Position numbers and translations under genes: made by a program
NCBI GenBank assembly: GCA_038244815.1
Contig: JBBRTB010000006.1
Span: 124,001-188,000 of the forward strand
Origin: DASVHS01 sp038244815
GTDB taxonomy: Bacteria; Acidobacteriota; Thermoanaerobaculia; Gp7-AA8
Direction: 5' to 3'
DNA length: 64,000 nt
In this document: one piece after another, positions 7,978 to 15,863 of the stretch
How the letters are laid out: every line of letters starts with the position of its first letter
How positions within the stretch are numbered: the stretch's first letter is position 1
The notes under the pieces: model-generated
What the model saw: the letters and a program-made list of their open reading frames with translations, nothing else
Databases searched by the model: none
Told to the model about the DNA's origin: nothing

Positions 7978-9003
7978 GTGAGAAACCTCCTGGGCATGCT
8001 GCCGGGCGATCTGGCGTCGCACCTGCGTGAGCATGGAGTGACGGTTCGCGATGCGGAAGCGCGGCGGATCCTCGCCCATGTGTTCTCCGGCCGCGGCGGG
8101 TTTCCGCGAAGCCGTCCCGTTCCGCGTGCGGTCGAGGAAGCGGTGCAGCGGCTGACGATGCGCCACCGGCTCGAGCTCGTGGAGCGCGTCACCGATCCCT
8201 CCGATGGGTTCGTGAAGTATCTGTTCCGCCTGCGCGATGGCGCGCTCGTGGAGAGCGTGCGCATTCCGCTGGAAGTACCGGGGCGATTCACGGTCTGCCT
8301 CTCCAGCCAGGCCGGATGCGCGATGGGCTGCACGTTCTGCGCGACCGGGCGCCTGGGACTGACGAGGAGTCTCGATCCGGCGGAGATCGTGGCGCAGTTC
8401 CTGGCGGTGCGCGACGACGTCGATGGGGAAGTGACCGGAGCGGTCTTTCAGGGCCAGGGCGAGCCGCTGCACAACTACGATGCGGTGATGCGCGCCGCGG
8501 AGATCCTCTCCCATCCCTGCGGCGGCCGCATCAGCGCGAAGGCCATCACGATCTCGACCGTCGGCCTCGTTCCGGCCATCCATCGGTTCGCGCGTGAGCG
8601 CCGGCCGTATCGCCTGATCGTTTCGATGACCACGGCAGTCGATGAACGCCGTCGTTCGCTGCTGCCATCCGCGTCGGCATGGAACGTCAGCGAGCTGGCC
8701 GGCGCCGTGCGCGCATACCAGCAGGCCATCGGCGGTCGCGCCACCATCGCCTGGGTCGTCCTCGGCGGCATCAACACGGGACGCGATGAGGTGGACGCGC
8801 TGCGCGACTTGTTCGACGGCGTTCCGTTGCGGCTGAATCTCATCGACGTGAACGACGCCCGGCCGGACGGCTATCGACGCGCCGGTGACGAGGAGCTCGC
8901 GCGCTTCCGCGACGAGCTGCGCACGCTGGGCATCCCGGTGGTACGCCGCTACTCCGGCGGCGCGGCGAAGCACGCCGCCTGCGGCATGCTGGCAGCCAAG
9001 TAG
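7978..9003 (+). CDS. rlmN: RlmN-type radical SAM 23S rRNA adenine-C2 methyltransferase
   Basis: The 341-residue protein carries the radical SAM cluster motif CAMGCTFC (CxxxCxxC) at about residues 112-119, preceded by SSQAGC. A GQGEPLHNY motif replaces the common GMGEPL. The C-terminal catalytic Cys lies in KHAACGML. It should methylate C2 of A2503 in 23S rRNA (and possibly some tRNAs). The GTG start is chosen because a TACACT hexamer lies 6 nt upstream and family N-termini begin at this point; an upstream GTG or TTG would fall in the inverted repeat. Confidence 0.88.
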   Translation: MRNLLGMLPGDLASHLREHGVTVRDAEARRILAHVFSGRGGFPRSRPVPRAVEEAVQRLTMRHRLELVERVTDPSDGFVKYLFRLRDGALVESVRIPLEVPGRFTVCLSSQAGCAMGCTFCATGRLGLTRSLDPAEIVAQFLAVRDDVDGEVTGAVFQGQGEPLHNYDAVMRAAEILSHPCGGRISAKAITISTVGLVPAIHRFARERRPYRLIVSMTTAVDERRRSLLPSASAWNVSELAGAVRAYQQAIGGRATIAWVVLGGINTGRDEVDALRDLFDGVPLRLNLIDVNDARPDGYRRAGDEELARFRDELRTLGIPVVRRYSGGAAKHAACGMLAAK

Positions 9004-9032
9004 GAACCGAGGACCGAGGGCCGAGGACCTCA
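9004..9032. repeat. Heptamer repeat (ggaccga)
   Basis: About three to four 7-bp units directly follow the rlmN stop, in the same position relative to a gene end as the other heptamer arrays. Confidence 0.55.
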
Positions 9033-9046
9033 GTCTGCGTTGAATA

Positions 9047-9052
9047 TACGAT
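9047..9052 (+). promoter_or_regulatory. -10-like hexamer TACGAT before the aldolase gene
   Basis: TACGAT ends 7 nt before the ATG at 9060, inside the stretch tatacgat. There is no Shine-Dalgarno sequence, which fits a leaderless transcript. Confidence 0.35.
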
Positions 9053-9059
9053 TGCCGCG

Positions 9060-10061
9060 ATGAAGGACTTTCGTTCGGACAACACGCTCGGCGCTTCGCC
9101 GGAGATCTTCGACGCCATCGCGCGCGCCAACACCGGCTCGATGACGTCGTACGGCGGCGACGAGATCACCGAGCGCGTGCGCGTGCGATGCAGCGAGATC
9201 TTCGGGCGCGAGGCCGACGTCTTTCCCGTCCTCACCGGCACAGCCGGCAACGCCCTGGCTCTGGCCGCGATGACGCCGCCCTGGGGCGCCATCTTCTGTC
9301 ACGAGGATGCGCACATCCAGCGCGACGAGCTCGGCGCGGCCGAGTTCTTCAGCGGCGGCGGGAAGTTGATCACGATGGCCGGCGCCGATGGAAAGATTCA
9401 TCCCGGCGACCTGCAGCGCTCCATCGATGAGATTCGGGACAGCCAGAAGACCGCGGTGCCCGCCTGTATCAGCCTGACCAATGCCACCGAGGCCGGAACG
9501 GTCTACACAAACGACGAGGTGGGCGCGCTGATCGACGTTGCGCGCCGCAACCGGCTGCGGGTGCATCTGGATGGCGCGCGAGTGGCGAATGCGGTTGCCA
9601 GCGGTTTTCACGCGTTCGAGGGAGTCGACATCCTCACGCTCGGCGCATCAAAGAACGGAACGCTCGCCGGCGACTGCATCGTCGTATTCGACCGCGCTCT
9701 CAGCGAGAACCTGTCGCTGCGCTGGCACCGCGCCGGTCAGCGGCTGTCGAAGATGCGCTTTCTCTCCGCGCAACTCGAGGCCTACCTCACGGACGATCTC
9801 TGGCTGCGCAATGCCCGGCATGCCAACGCCATGGCGGCGCGGCTGCGCGATGCCATCAGGGACTCCGTCGAGATCGTGCGTCCCGTCGACGCGAACATGG
9901 TGTTCGTGCGCTGCCCGCCGCCGGCAGGATTCCTGTTCGGCGACTGGCCGATCTTCGGAAAGGACGTCTACCGCATCGTGATGGGATTCAGCACGACCGA
10001 GAGGGATGTCGACGATCTGGCCAGGAGTCTGATCCTCTCCCGCACTCAGGTGAAGTCGTAG
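9060..10061 (+). CDS. ltaE: Low-specificity threonine aldolase, PLP-dependent
   Basis: The 333-residue enzyme should cleave L-threonine or L-allo-threonine to glycine and acetaldehyde. It begins MKDFRSDNT, the typical family start. The internal aldimine Lys is in TLGASKNGTLAGD near residue 200, and the HLDGARVANA motif that binds the PLP ring precedes it. The length is slightly short but normal for the family. It lies alone between rlmN and a lipoprotein gene on the same strand. Some members act on other beta-hydroxy amino acids, so the exact substrate is open. Confidence 0.87.
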   Translation: MKDFRSDNTLGASPEIFDAIARANTGSMTSYGGDEITERVRVRCSEIFGREADVFPVLTGTAGNALALAAMTPPWGAIFCHEDAHIQRDELGAAEFFSGGGKLITMAGADGKIHPGDLQRSIDEIRDSQKTAVPACISLTNATEAGTVYTNDEVGALIDVARRNRLRVHLDGARVANAVASGFHAFEGVDILTLGASKNGTLAGDCIVVFDRALSENLSLRWHRAGQRLSKMRFLSAQLEAYLTDDLWLRNARHANAMAARLRDAIRDSVEIVRPVDANMVFVRCPPPAGFLFGDWPIFGKDVYRIVMGFSTTERDVDDLARSLILSRTQVKS

Positions 10062-10145
10062 ACGGCCTCCATCCCGCAAAAGTCAGCGCGGCCGTGACCT
10101 CGGCACCCTGGCGATCTGTGAGATTGTTTTCGCACGCGGATCACG

Positions 10146-10745
10146 ATGCTTCGCTCGACCGTCCTCATCCTCGTCGCCGGCCTGGCAGTGGCGACTCAGT
10201 CGGGCTGCACGCATGCTTCCGCCCCCGCCCCCGCTTCCCCGGCACCCGACTGTATCGTCATCCAGTCCCAGCGCTTCGCCCTTCAGAGCGAACCATGGAT
10301 CAACCTTCATCACTTTCTTTATCAGTGGGCGAGAGGTCTTGCTGAGAAGCGGCCCGACGACGATCGCCCTCCGGTCGAGGTTCCGGAACGCACGCAACCG
10401 GCCGGCCTGACGGAGCAGGAGCAGCAGGCGCGGACGAGAGCCGTCGACTACTACCGCGACAACCTCGTCGCACGCGATCTCGTCGACGATCGCGCTCTCA
10501 TCGGCATGCGGGAGGAGCTTTCGTCGATCGGGTGTTCGAACGACGACGGGAAGATCAGCGACGCCGCGCTTCGAACTGTCCTGACTGATGCGATGCCGGT
10601 GTACCGGCGGCACTGGTGGCCCGCGCATCGCGCCGCCAACGCTGAATGGATACGAACGGAAATGAATCTGTTGCGCACCTATGAGCCGATGTTCTCCCGG
10701 CGGCTGGCCGCGGCTTACGGCGCCGCGTGGCGGGAGCGCGCATGA
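10146..10745 (+). CDS. Putative lipoprotein, unknown function
   Basis: The 199-residue product starts MLRSTVLILVAGLAVATQSG followed by Cys21, a plausible lipobox. A Pro/Ala linker leads to a helical domain with an HHFLYQW segment and a conserved-looking YYRDNLVARDLVDD helix. No catalytic motif is evident. It ends 8 bp before the convergent PqqB-like gene. Regular codon use and the signal sequence support it as real. Confidence 0.7.
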   Translation: MLRSTVLILVAGLAVATQSGCTHASAPAPASPAPDCIVIQSQRFALQSEPWINLHHFLYQWARGLAEKRPDDDRPPVEVPERTQPAGLTEQEQQARTRAVDYYRDNLVARDLVDDRALIGMREELSSIGCSNDDGKISDAALRTVLTDAMPVYRRHWWPAHRAANAEWIRTEMNLLRTYEPMFSRRLAAAYGAAWRERA

Positions 10746-10753
10746 AGCGACTC

Positions 10754-11602
10754 TCACAACGGATCGCGCTCGCCCTCTTTCGCGACCGCAAACGGCTTCA
10801 CCATCGACGGCTTCCGCAGCGCGGGGTTGGACTGGTTGAGATGGATGAAGCGGATCTTGCCGGCGCGGTCGTGCAGGCGTTTCATCGTCTCGGTCATCAG
10901 CGGATGGGGGATCTCGCTCAGGTCGCGGCCCGGCAGCTCGCTGGCGCTGTAGAACGTGCCGTCGACGAAGGCGAGGTCGACGCGGTCGACGACCGACTCC
11001 ACTGCCACCGGCCACTTCTCCCACTTGTCGATGTCGGGCAGCCAGAGAATCGAGCGCGTGGGACCGCGCACGATGAAGCCGACTGTCTCCGAATACTCAT
11101 CGCGATGCGGAACGACGATCGGCGTGATCGCGATCCGCGCGTTGAGCCGCACTTCGCGTCCGTCCTCGAGCGGTTGGATGGTGATGTTGCCGAGCTTGAC
11201 GAGCTGGTCCCACGGCCCGTTGTGCTCGAGGAACGCGCGCATCCGCGGCATGGCGTAGACGGGGATGCCTTGCGTGCCCATGACTTCGCGCCCGAGTTGG
11301 GCGAGGCCGAGGTAGTGGCCGATGTGGGCGTGGGTGAGGAGGATGCCGTCGAGCTTCGGCGCGCCGAGCATCTGCAACTGCTCGGGGAAGTCGGGCGTGG
11401 CGTCGATCAGCCAGTGCTGGTTGGAAATGGGATCGACGATTGCCAGCGATGCCACGTGTCTCTGCTGCGCCGGATGGTTCCACGCGGCGACGCAGTCGGG
11501 TCGCGTGCACCCGGCCTGCGGATAACCGCCGTCCTGGGCGATGCCGAGGACCATCACGTAAGGCGCGAGCGAATGGATGGCCGCCAGGACGAGCGCGATC
11601 AT
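10754..11602 (-). CDS. PqqB-like metallo-beta-lactamase-fold hydrolase, exported
   Basis: The 282-residue protein begins at an ATG that overlaps the TGA of the upstream peptidase gene (ATGA). A hydrophobic N-terminus suggests export. The fold motif LLTHAHIGHYLGL corresponds to the HxHxDH site, but with Ile-Gly in place of the usual spacing, as in PqqB-type proteins. It also has the AQDGGYPQAGC motif with two nearby Cys residues (CTRPDC) seen in PqqB relatives. Further on are VPHRDEYSETVGF and WLPDIDKW. No other pqq gene is nearby, so a role in PQQ synthesis is doubtful; a general hydrolase is more likely. Confidence 0.75.
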   Translation of the reverse strand: MIALVLAAIHSLAPYVMVLGIAQDGGYPQAGCTRPDCVAAWNHPAQQRHVASLAIVDPISNQHWLIDATPDFPEQLQMLGAPKLDGILLTHAHIGHYLGLAQLGREVMGTQGIPVYAMPRMRAFLEHNGPWDQLVKLGNITIQPLEDGREVRLNARIAITPIVVPHRDEYSETVGFIVRGPTRSILWLPDIDKWEKWPVAVESVVDRVDLAFVDGTFYSASELPGRDLSEIPHPLMTETMKRLHDRAGKIRFIHLNQSNPALRKPSMVKPFAVAKEGERDPL

Positions 11603-13032
11603 TGCGGCTTCGGATACTTCTGCAGCATGCCTTCGTCTTTCATGATCTTTTCGATCGACGGCATGTCCATCGGCAGTGAGTCGGTCACGATCTCGGCGTT
11701 CTTGTCGTGGATGAAGATGACATCCTCGAGGCGGATGTAGATCTTCTCCTCCGGCACGACCAGCGCCGGCTCGATCGTGAACACCATGCCGTCGCGGAGC
11801 GGGCCGTGGTCGTGACCGTCGTCGTGCGTGGCCATCCCCACCCAGTGTCCGAGGGAAGGACCGGACTTGCGGTAACTGTCGACAAAGCCGCGCGCCGCGG
11901 TCTCGTAAATCGGCTTCGAGAACTTCGAGCGCGCCAGGATCGCGTCCATGTCGTGCGCGGCCTCGTCCACGATCACCGCGGCGGTGACGCCGGGACGGAT
12001 GTGACTGAGGATGGCGCGATAGCAGCCGACGTAGAAGCCGTAGAGCTGGCGCTGCCAGTCGCTCCACGTCCCGTTGACCGGCCACATGCGCGTGACGTCG
12101 CTCATGTAGTAGCCGATGTCGGGCGCGTAGTCCATGAGCAGGAGCTCGCCGTCGCGCATCACGCGCTTGCCGGCGTTGTAGTGCGGGAAGATGGCGTTCG
12201 GCCCGCTGGCGATGAGCGAGAAGTACGCGTCGCCCTGCGCGCCGTCGCGGTAGAAGAAGTACTTCGCCACCGCGTCGAGCTCGTACTCGTGGATTCCGGG
12301 GACCGTGGAACGCATGGCCTCGAGGATTCCCGACTGCGCGGCGCGCGTGGCCTTGCGGATCATGTCGAGCTCGCGCGGGCTCTTGATCAGGCGCAGCTGG
12401 TCGATCACCGGCGACAGATCGCGAACCTCGAGCTGCGGGAAGCGCATGCGCATGAGACTGACGAACGCCCCCTCGTGCGAAGGGCGGCCATCCCACGGAT
12501 CGGCGGCGTAGTCGGCGATCACGCGCGTGGCCAGGTCGCGGCTCATGGCGCCGCCTTCGGCGGGGAAGAACGGCGTGAACATCACGCGCGGCGGGTCGGC
12601 CTGCGTGTAGCGGGACATGCGGTCCGCGAGCGCATCGCTGCCGAGGACGAATTCGACGCCGGAGAGTCTCTTCACGAGATCGGCGTCTTCGGCCGACAGC
12701 ATCTTGCCCTCGCGGCTCTCGCGCGCTTCATTGCGATGGGGCAGGTACAACGTCGTCCGCCGGTTCGCGCCGTCGAGCAGCACGTAGGCGTGCGGCACCT
12801 CGATGCCGGTGAGGTAGTAGAACTCGTTCGACTGGCGGAAGCGCACGTAAGCGGCCGGACTGGGCGCCCCCTGAAGGATGGCCACGCCGGTCGGGCCGAT
12901 GGCATCGAGCACTCTGGCCCGCCGCGCCGCGAACTCCTCGGGCGGGAAATCGGTCGTGAACAGCGGAATGTCCTGCCCGACGAGCGGGCAGACTACGAGC
13001 AGCAGAAGGAGCGGCGCGATTCTGCGAAGCAT
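11599..13032 (-). CDS. Secreted Xaa-Pro aminopeptidase (M24B family)
   Basis: The 477-residue protein has a signal peptide (MLRRIAPLLLLLVVCPLVG, likely cut near residue 19-20). An N-terminal creatinase-like domain includes FRQSNEFYYLTGIE. The C-terminal pita-bread domain has metal ligands in LLMDYAPDIGYYMSDVTR, in GHWVGMATHD and in the final FTIEPALVVPE and EDVIFI segments. It should remove N-terminal residues next to proline from peptides outside the cytoplasm. The start sits 6 nt after a TAGACT hexamer. The gene is coupled to the downstream hydrolase by ATGA. Confidence 0.88.
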   Translation of the reverse strand: MLRRIAPLLLLLVVCPLVGQDIPLFTTDFPPEEFAARRARVLDAIGPTGVAILQGAPSPAAYVRFRQSNEFYYLTGIEVPHAYVLLDGANRRTTLYLPHRNEARESREGKMLSAEDADLVKRLSGVEFVLGSDALADRMSRYTQADPPRVMFTPFFPAEGGAMSRDLATRVIADYAADPWDGRPSHEGAFVSLMRMRFPQLEVRDLSPVIDQLRLIKSPRELDMIRKATRAAQSGILEAMRSTVPGIHEYELDAVAKYFFYRDGAQGDAYFSLIASGPNAIFPHYNAGKRVMRDGELLLMDYAPDIGYYMSDVTRMWPVNGTWSDWQRQLYGFYVGCYRAILSHIRPGVTAAVIVDEAAHDMDAILARSKFSKPIYETAARGFVDSYRKSGPSLGHWVGMATHDDGHDHGPLRDGMVFTIEPALVVPEEKIYIRLEDVIFIHDKNAEIVTDSLPMDMPSIEKIMKDEGMLQKYPKPQ

Positions 13033-13038
13033 GCGCGA

Positions 13039-13044
13039 AGTCTA
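13039..13044 (-). promoter_or_regulatory. -10-like hexamer TAGACT before the M24 peptidase gene
   Basis: On the minus strand TAGACT is followed by 6 nt and the ATG. Its first three bases are also the TAG stop codon of the upstream helicase gene. Confidence 0.4.
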
Positions 13045-14736
13045 GCGCTTCGTGCGGCGCGGCGGCTTCTTCTCGAAGCTCCGGGGCTTGTCCCGCGACG
13101 TGGCCTCGGCACCGGCCACGCGCAGGTTGATGGCCCGGCCGCGGAAGCGCGCCCGGCCCACTTTCTCCAGAATGCGATCGACGTCCTTCTCCAGAACCGT
13201 GACGAACGTGATCGTGTCGCGGATCTCGATCGGTCCGATGTCGCGGCCCGGGACGTCCGCTTCGTTCGCGATCGAGCCGACCACGTCGGCGGGACGGATG
13301 CCGTCGCGCTTGCCGACGGACATGGAGAGCTGGACCTTGCGCTCGTTGTCGTCGCGTGGCGGGCGCTTTGACGGCGGGCGGTCGAAAGACTTCTCCCGTC
13401 CGGATTCCTGGCGCACTTCGGCGCTCGGAATGGGCTCGGGCGTCACAGGCTTCGAGCCTGAGGCGAGCTTCATCGCCGCCGCGGCCACGTCGGTGATCTC
13501 GTTTCCCTCTTCGACGATCTGTTCGACGAGCTCGAGGTAGAGCTCCAGGTCGCCGTCGGTGATGGTCTTGCGGAGCGTGTCCTTGAGCGCGCCGACGCGA
13601 CGCGCGGCCACGTCGGCGGCGGTGGGCATCTTCATCGGCTTGATGACCAGGCCAGTGAAGCGCTCGATCTCGCGCATCATCTTCCGCTCGCGCGGCGTGA
13701 TGAAGAGCGTGGCCAGGCCGCTGCGTCCGGCGCGACCAGTGCGGCCGACGCGGTGCACATAGGCCTCGACGTCCCAGGGGATGTCGTAGTTGATCACGTG
13801 TGTGATCTGTTCGACGTCGAGTCCGCGCGCGGCCACGTCGGTGGCCACGACGATCTGAATCTTTCCCGCTTTCAGCCGCCGGATCACGCTCTCGCGCTCG
13901 CGCTGATTCATGTCGCCGTGCATGGCCTCGGCGGCGAAGCCGCGGCCGACCAGGCGCTCGGCGGTCTCCGCGGATCCCGTTTTCGTGCGCCGGAAAATGA
14001 GCACGGCGTCGTTCTCTTCGAGCTCGAGCATCTTCGTCAGCACCTCGAGCTTCTGCCCCTCCGAGACGTTGACGAAGCGCTGCTCGATCTCGGGAGCGGT
14101 CATGGTTTTGTGCTCGATCTCCACGCGCTGTGCGTCGGCCATGTGCCGCTGGGCGATGCGCAGGACTTCCGGCGGCATCGTGGCGGAGAAGAGCGCGATC
14201 TGGCGCGTGGCCGGCAACTCGCCGAGGATGCGGTCGACGTCTTCCTTGAAGCCCATCTTGAGCATCTCGTCCGCTTCGTCGAGCACGATCATGCGGATGG
14301 CGCCGAGCTTGAGGCTGCGGCGGTCGAGCGTATCGATGAGGCGGCCGGGGGTGCCGACGACGATCTGCGCGCCGCGCTCGAGGCGATTGAGCTGCGGCCC
14401 TATGGGCGCGCCGCCATAGACCGGCAGCACGACCACGTTCATGTCCCTGGCGTACGAATGAATGGCCTCGGCCACCTGCACGGCCAGCTCGCGCGTCGGA
14501 GTCATCACCAGCGCCTGCGTGTCGCGGCGGGCCGGATCGATCTTCTCCAGGATGGGCAGCGCGAACGCCGCGGTTTTGCCCGTGCCGGTCTGCGCCTGCC
14601 CGATGACGTTGCGGCCCGCCAGCAGAAGCGGAATGGTGCGCTCCTGGATCGGGGTGGGGGTCTCGTATCCGAGCTCCGTCAGCGTCCGCAGGATGGAGGC
14701 CCGCAACCCGAGCGACGCAAAATTCGATTCAGCCAT
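13042..14736 (-). CDS. deaD: DeaD/CsdA-type DEAD-box RNA helicase with C-terminal RNA-binding domain
   Basis: The 564-residue helicase has a Q motif (YETPTPIQ), AQTGTGKT, PTRELA, DEAD, SAT and HRVGRTGR. After about residue 370 comes a linker rich in Glu, Lys and Arg. A DbpA-type RNA-binding domain lies at about 470-545, seen as VQLSMSVGKRDGIRPADVVG and FRGRAINLRVA. A short basic tail ends the protein. This layout is typical of CsdA, which works in ribosome assembly and mRNA decay at low temperature. It is divergent from the antitoxin gene at 14759 and shares its promoter region. Confidence 0.88.
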   Translation of the reverse strand: MAESNFASLGLRASILRTLTELGYETPTPIQERTIPLLLAGRNVIGQAQTGTGKTAAFALPILEKIDPARRDTQALVMTPTRELAVQVAEAIHSYARDMNVVVLPVYGGAPIGPQLNRLERGAQIVVGTPGRLIDTLDRRSLKLGAIRMIVLDEADEMLKMGFKEDVDRILGELPATRQIALFSATMPPEVLRIAQRHMADAQRVEIEHKTMTAPEIEQRFVNVSEGQKLEVLTKMLELEENDAVLIFRRTKTGSAETAERLVGRGFAAEAMHGDMNQRERESVIRRLKAGKIQIVVATDVAARGLDVEQITHVINYDIPWDVEAYVHRVGRTGRAGRSGLATLFITPRERKMMREIERFTGLVIKPMKMPTAADVAARRVGALKDTLRKTITDGDLELYLELVEQIVEEGNEITDVAAAAMKLASGSKPVTPEPIPSAEVRQESGREKSFDRPPSKRPPRDDNERKVQLSMSVGKRDGIRPADVVGSIANEADVPGRDIGPIEIRDTITFVTVLEKDVDRILEKVGRARFRGRAINLRVAGAEATSRDKPRSFEKKPPRRTKR

Positions 14737-14746
14737 ACAGGCCCGC

Positions 14747-14753
14747 TAGCATA
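14747..14753. promoter_or_regulatory. Overlapping divergent -10-like hexamers (TAGCAT + / TATGCT -)
   Basis: TAGCAT (14747-14752) ends 6 nt before the GTG of the antitoxin gene. On the other strand TATGCT (14753-14748) lies 11 nt before the helicase ATG. The two hexamers overlap by 5 bp, suggesting one bidirectional promoter core. Confidence 0.4.
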
Positions 14754-14758
14754 CGCGC

Positions 14759-15022
14759 GTGGTCAGGGTCGTGAAACGCGCCTCGAGTCGGCGCGGCGGA
14801 CCAGTGACGACGAGATCGTGCGTACAGCTTCCGGAAGATCTCGCTGCCGAGATCGATCGCGTTTCCAAAGATCGATCTACGTTCTTGGCCGACGCGGTCC
14901 GCCTGGCACTACGCGAACGGTCAGAGAAGCCAGTCGCCGAGGACGTCGCGAGAATCAATTCAGTCGTGGAAGAGCTGAACCGCGAGGCATCCAAGGTTCT
15001 CGAATACCAGGTCATCCGGTGA
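14759..15022 (+). CDS. Ribbon-helix-helix type antitoxin (partner of a MazF/PemK toxin remnant)
   Basis: The 87-residue protein has a basic N-terminus and then TTRSCVQLPEDLAAEIDRVS, the strand and first helix of a ribbon-helix-helix DNA-binding fold. A second helix (STFLADAVRLAL) and a C-terminal toxin-binding tail follow. Its stop overlaps the GTG of the next frame as GTGA, the normal arrangement for antitoxin-toxin pairs. The toxin behind it is only a 29-residue remnant. The start has a TAGCAT hexamer 6 nt upstream. It is expected to bind its own promoter. Confidence 0.75.
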   Translation: MVRVVKRASSRRGGPVTTRSCVQLPEDLAAEIDRVSKDRSTFLADAVRLALRERSEKPVAEDVARINSVVEELNREASKVLEYQVIR

Positions 15023-15105
15023 AGCGCGGCGAGTTGTATCGGGTTCCTCATCCATCACGTTCCGATCCCAAGCGAAGCCGCGTGTTCGTCATTGTCAGTC
15101 GGCGC
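15019..15105 (+). pseudogene. N-terminal fragment of a MazF/PemK-family toxin
   Basis: Starting at the GTG that overlaps the antitoxin stop, the frame encodes 29 residues typical of the first strands of a MazF/PemK endoribonuclease (KRGELYRV, SDPKRSR, VFVIVSRR). The remaining 80 or so residues, including the rest of the RNA-binding groove, are missing. The frame stays open through a 20-codon joint and runs directly into hicB, so a chimeric product is possible. The fragment alone cannot be a working toxin. Confidence 0.75.
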
Positions 15106-15165
15106 ATCGAGTCGGAAGCGGAGCGGACGCGCGCGGAATCGCCGAGGCTAGAGTTAGGATCAGGC

Positions 15166-15381
15166 GTGCGCAACGAATTTACCTCGGTCATCGAACGCGA
15201 CGGCGAGTGGTTCATCGGCTACTGCCCCGAGATTCCGGGTGCGAACGGTCAGGGCAAGACAGTCGAAGAATGCAGAGAGAATCTCGCCGCGGCGATCGCC
15301 CTCATCCTTGAGGATCGCCGGGAAGACGGTCTTCGTGGTGTTCCGTCGAGCGCCGAAAAAGGCACCGTCGTCGTTCCGTGA
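15166..15381 (+). CDS. hicB: HicB-family antitoxin
   Basis: The 71-residue protein has the HicB core: a strand hairpin with IERDGEWFIGYCPEIPG, then GQGKTVEECRENLAAAIALI, a helix typical of the family. It should bind and silence a HicA RNase. The GTG start has TAGGAT ending 5 nt upstream, so it probably has its own promoter. The same frame is open upstream to the MazF remnant. Its stop overlaps the start of the hicA remnant as GTGA. Confidence 0.8.
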   Translation: MRNEFTSVIERDGEWFIGYCPEIPGANGQGKTVEECRENLAAAIALILEDRREDGLRGVPSSAEKGTVVVP

Positions 15382-15455
15382 AGCAGCGAGAGCTGCTTCG
15401 CCACCTTCGCAGGTTTGGTTGCAATCGCAAGCGCCAGAGACCTCAACGTTTCTGA
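15378..15455 (+). pseudogene. N-terminal fragment of a HicA toxin
   Basis: The GTG overlaps the hicB stop. The first 15 residues (KQRELLRHLRRFGC) match the start of HicA, an mRNA interferase with a double-stranded RNA-binding fold. The match ends before the catalytic His region, and a stop follows after 10 unrelated residues. The fragment cannot carry the active site. Confidence 0.72.
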
Positions 15456-15521
15456 GCCTGAGCCGGAGCCCAACTCCACGCGGCTGAGCGCAAGGCCCGT
15501 TGGACCGAGCGGACGACGCTG

Positions 15522-15527
15522 TAGAAT
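15522..15527 (+). promoter_or_regulatory. -10-like hexamer TAGAAT before the third antitoxin
   Basis: TAGAAT ends 10 nt before the ATG at 15538. No Shine-Dalgarno sequence or clear -35 is present. Confidence 0.35.
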
Positions 15528-15537
15528 CTGCCTGGCT

Positions 15538-15726
15538 ATGGGTAAGCCGAAAGACGAAGTCCGGCAATTGCTCGACTCGCTGCCCGAAGACGCGTCGTTC
15601 GAGGACATCCAGTACCACATCGATGTGCGGCAAGCGGTCCGGCGCGGAATTGAAGCGGCCGATCGCGGTGAGCTTATCGAGCACGAAGAAGTGGAAGGCC
15701 GGATGACGAAGTGGCTTGGCGAGTAA
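15538..15726 (+). CDS. Small antitoxin of a RelE/ParE-type module
   Basis: The 62-residue acidic protein (LLDSLPEDASFEDIQYHIDV, then a helix with GIEAADRGELIEHEEVEGRM) matches the short antitoxins found in front of RelE/ParE toxins. These wrap round the toxin through helices and lack an obvious DNA-binding domain. The toxin frame begins inside its last codons at 15711. The toxin is truncated, so the antitoxin now appears to be an orphan. Confidence 0.75.
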   Translation: MGKPKDEVRQLLDSLPEDASFEDIQYHIDVRQAVRRGIEAADRGELIEHEEVEGRMTKWLGE

Positions 15727-15854
15727 GGTGGACCGAACTTGCCCGGCGCGGTGTCGAGGCCGCCGCTGACTACATTGCTCGAGACTCTCCACGCTATGCC
15801 GGTTCGCTGACGCTGAGCGAGGTGAAATTCGTTTGGCAGGTTGAGGGCGCATAG
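15711..15854 (+). pseudogene. N-terminal fragment of a ParE/RelE-type toxin
   Basis: The frame begins with GTG inside the antitoxin gene and encodes VAWRVRWTELARRGVEAAAD and then YIARDSPRYAGSL, the two N-terminal helices of a ParE-family toxin. After about residue 33 the family sequence stops, and 14 unrelated residues precede a TAG. The beta-sheet core and active residues of the C-terminal half are missing. The TAG is also the first half of a -10-like hexamer for the next gene. Confidence 0.72.
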
Positions 15855-15857
15855 CAT
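15852..15857 (+). promoter_or_regulatory. -10-like hexamer TAGCAT before the DDAH gene
   Basis: TAGCAT ends 6 nt before the GTG at 15864. Its first three bases form the stop codon of the ParE remnant. Confidence 0.4.
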
Positions 15858-15863
15858 AGGGGC

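Noticed and set aside
10754..11602. Assignment of the metallo-hydrolase as PqqB of a PQQ pathway
   Set aside because: No pqqA, C, D or E gene is near it, and PqqB-like proteins are widespread outside PQQ synthesis.
10754..12496. Long open minus-strand frame that extends the PqqB-like protein upstream through the peptidase gene
   Set aside because: The upstream part is Arg/His/Ala-rich out-of-frame translation of the M24 peptidase gene. The real start is the ATG at 11602 that overlaps the peptidase stop.
15019..15381. A full-length functional MazF-HicB fusion as one gene
   Set aside because: HicB has its own GTG with a -10-like hexamer 5 nt upstream and MazF is too short to be active, so separate annotation is safer, although a chimeric product cannot be excluded.
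15468..15505. GCCCAAC and GTTGGAC boxes that resemble the ends of an integron attC site beside the toxin-antitoxin array
   Set aside because: The span is only 38 bp, the inner part is not palindromic, and no similar pair is found at the other module borders, so an integron cassette array is not supported.
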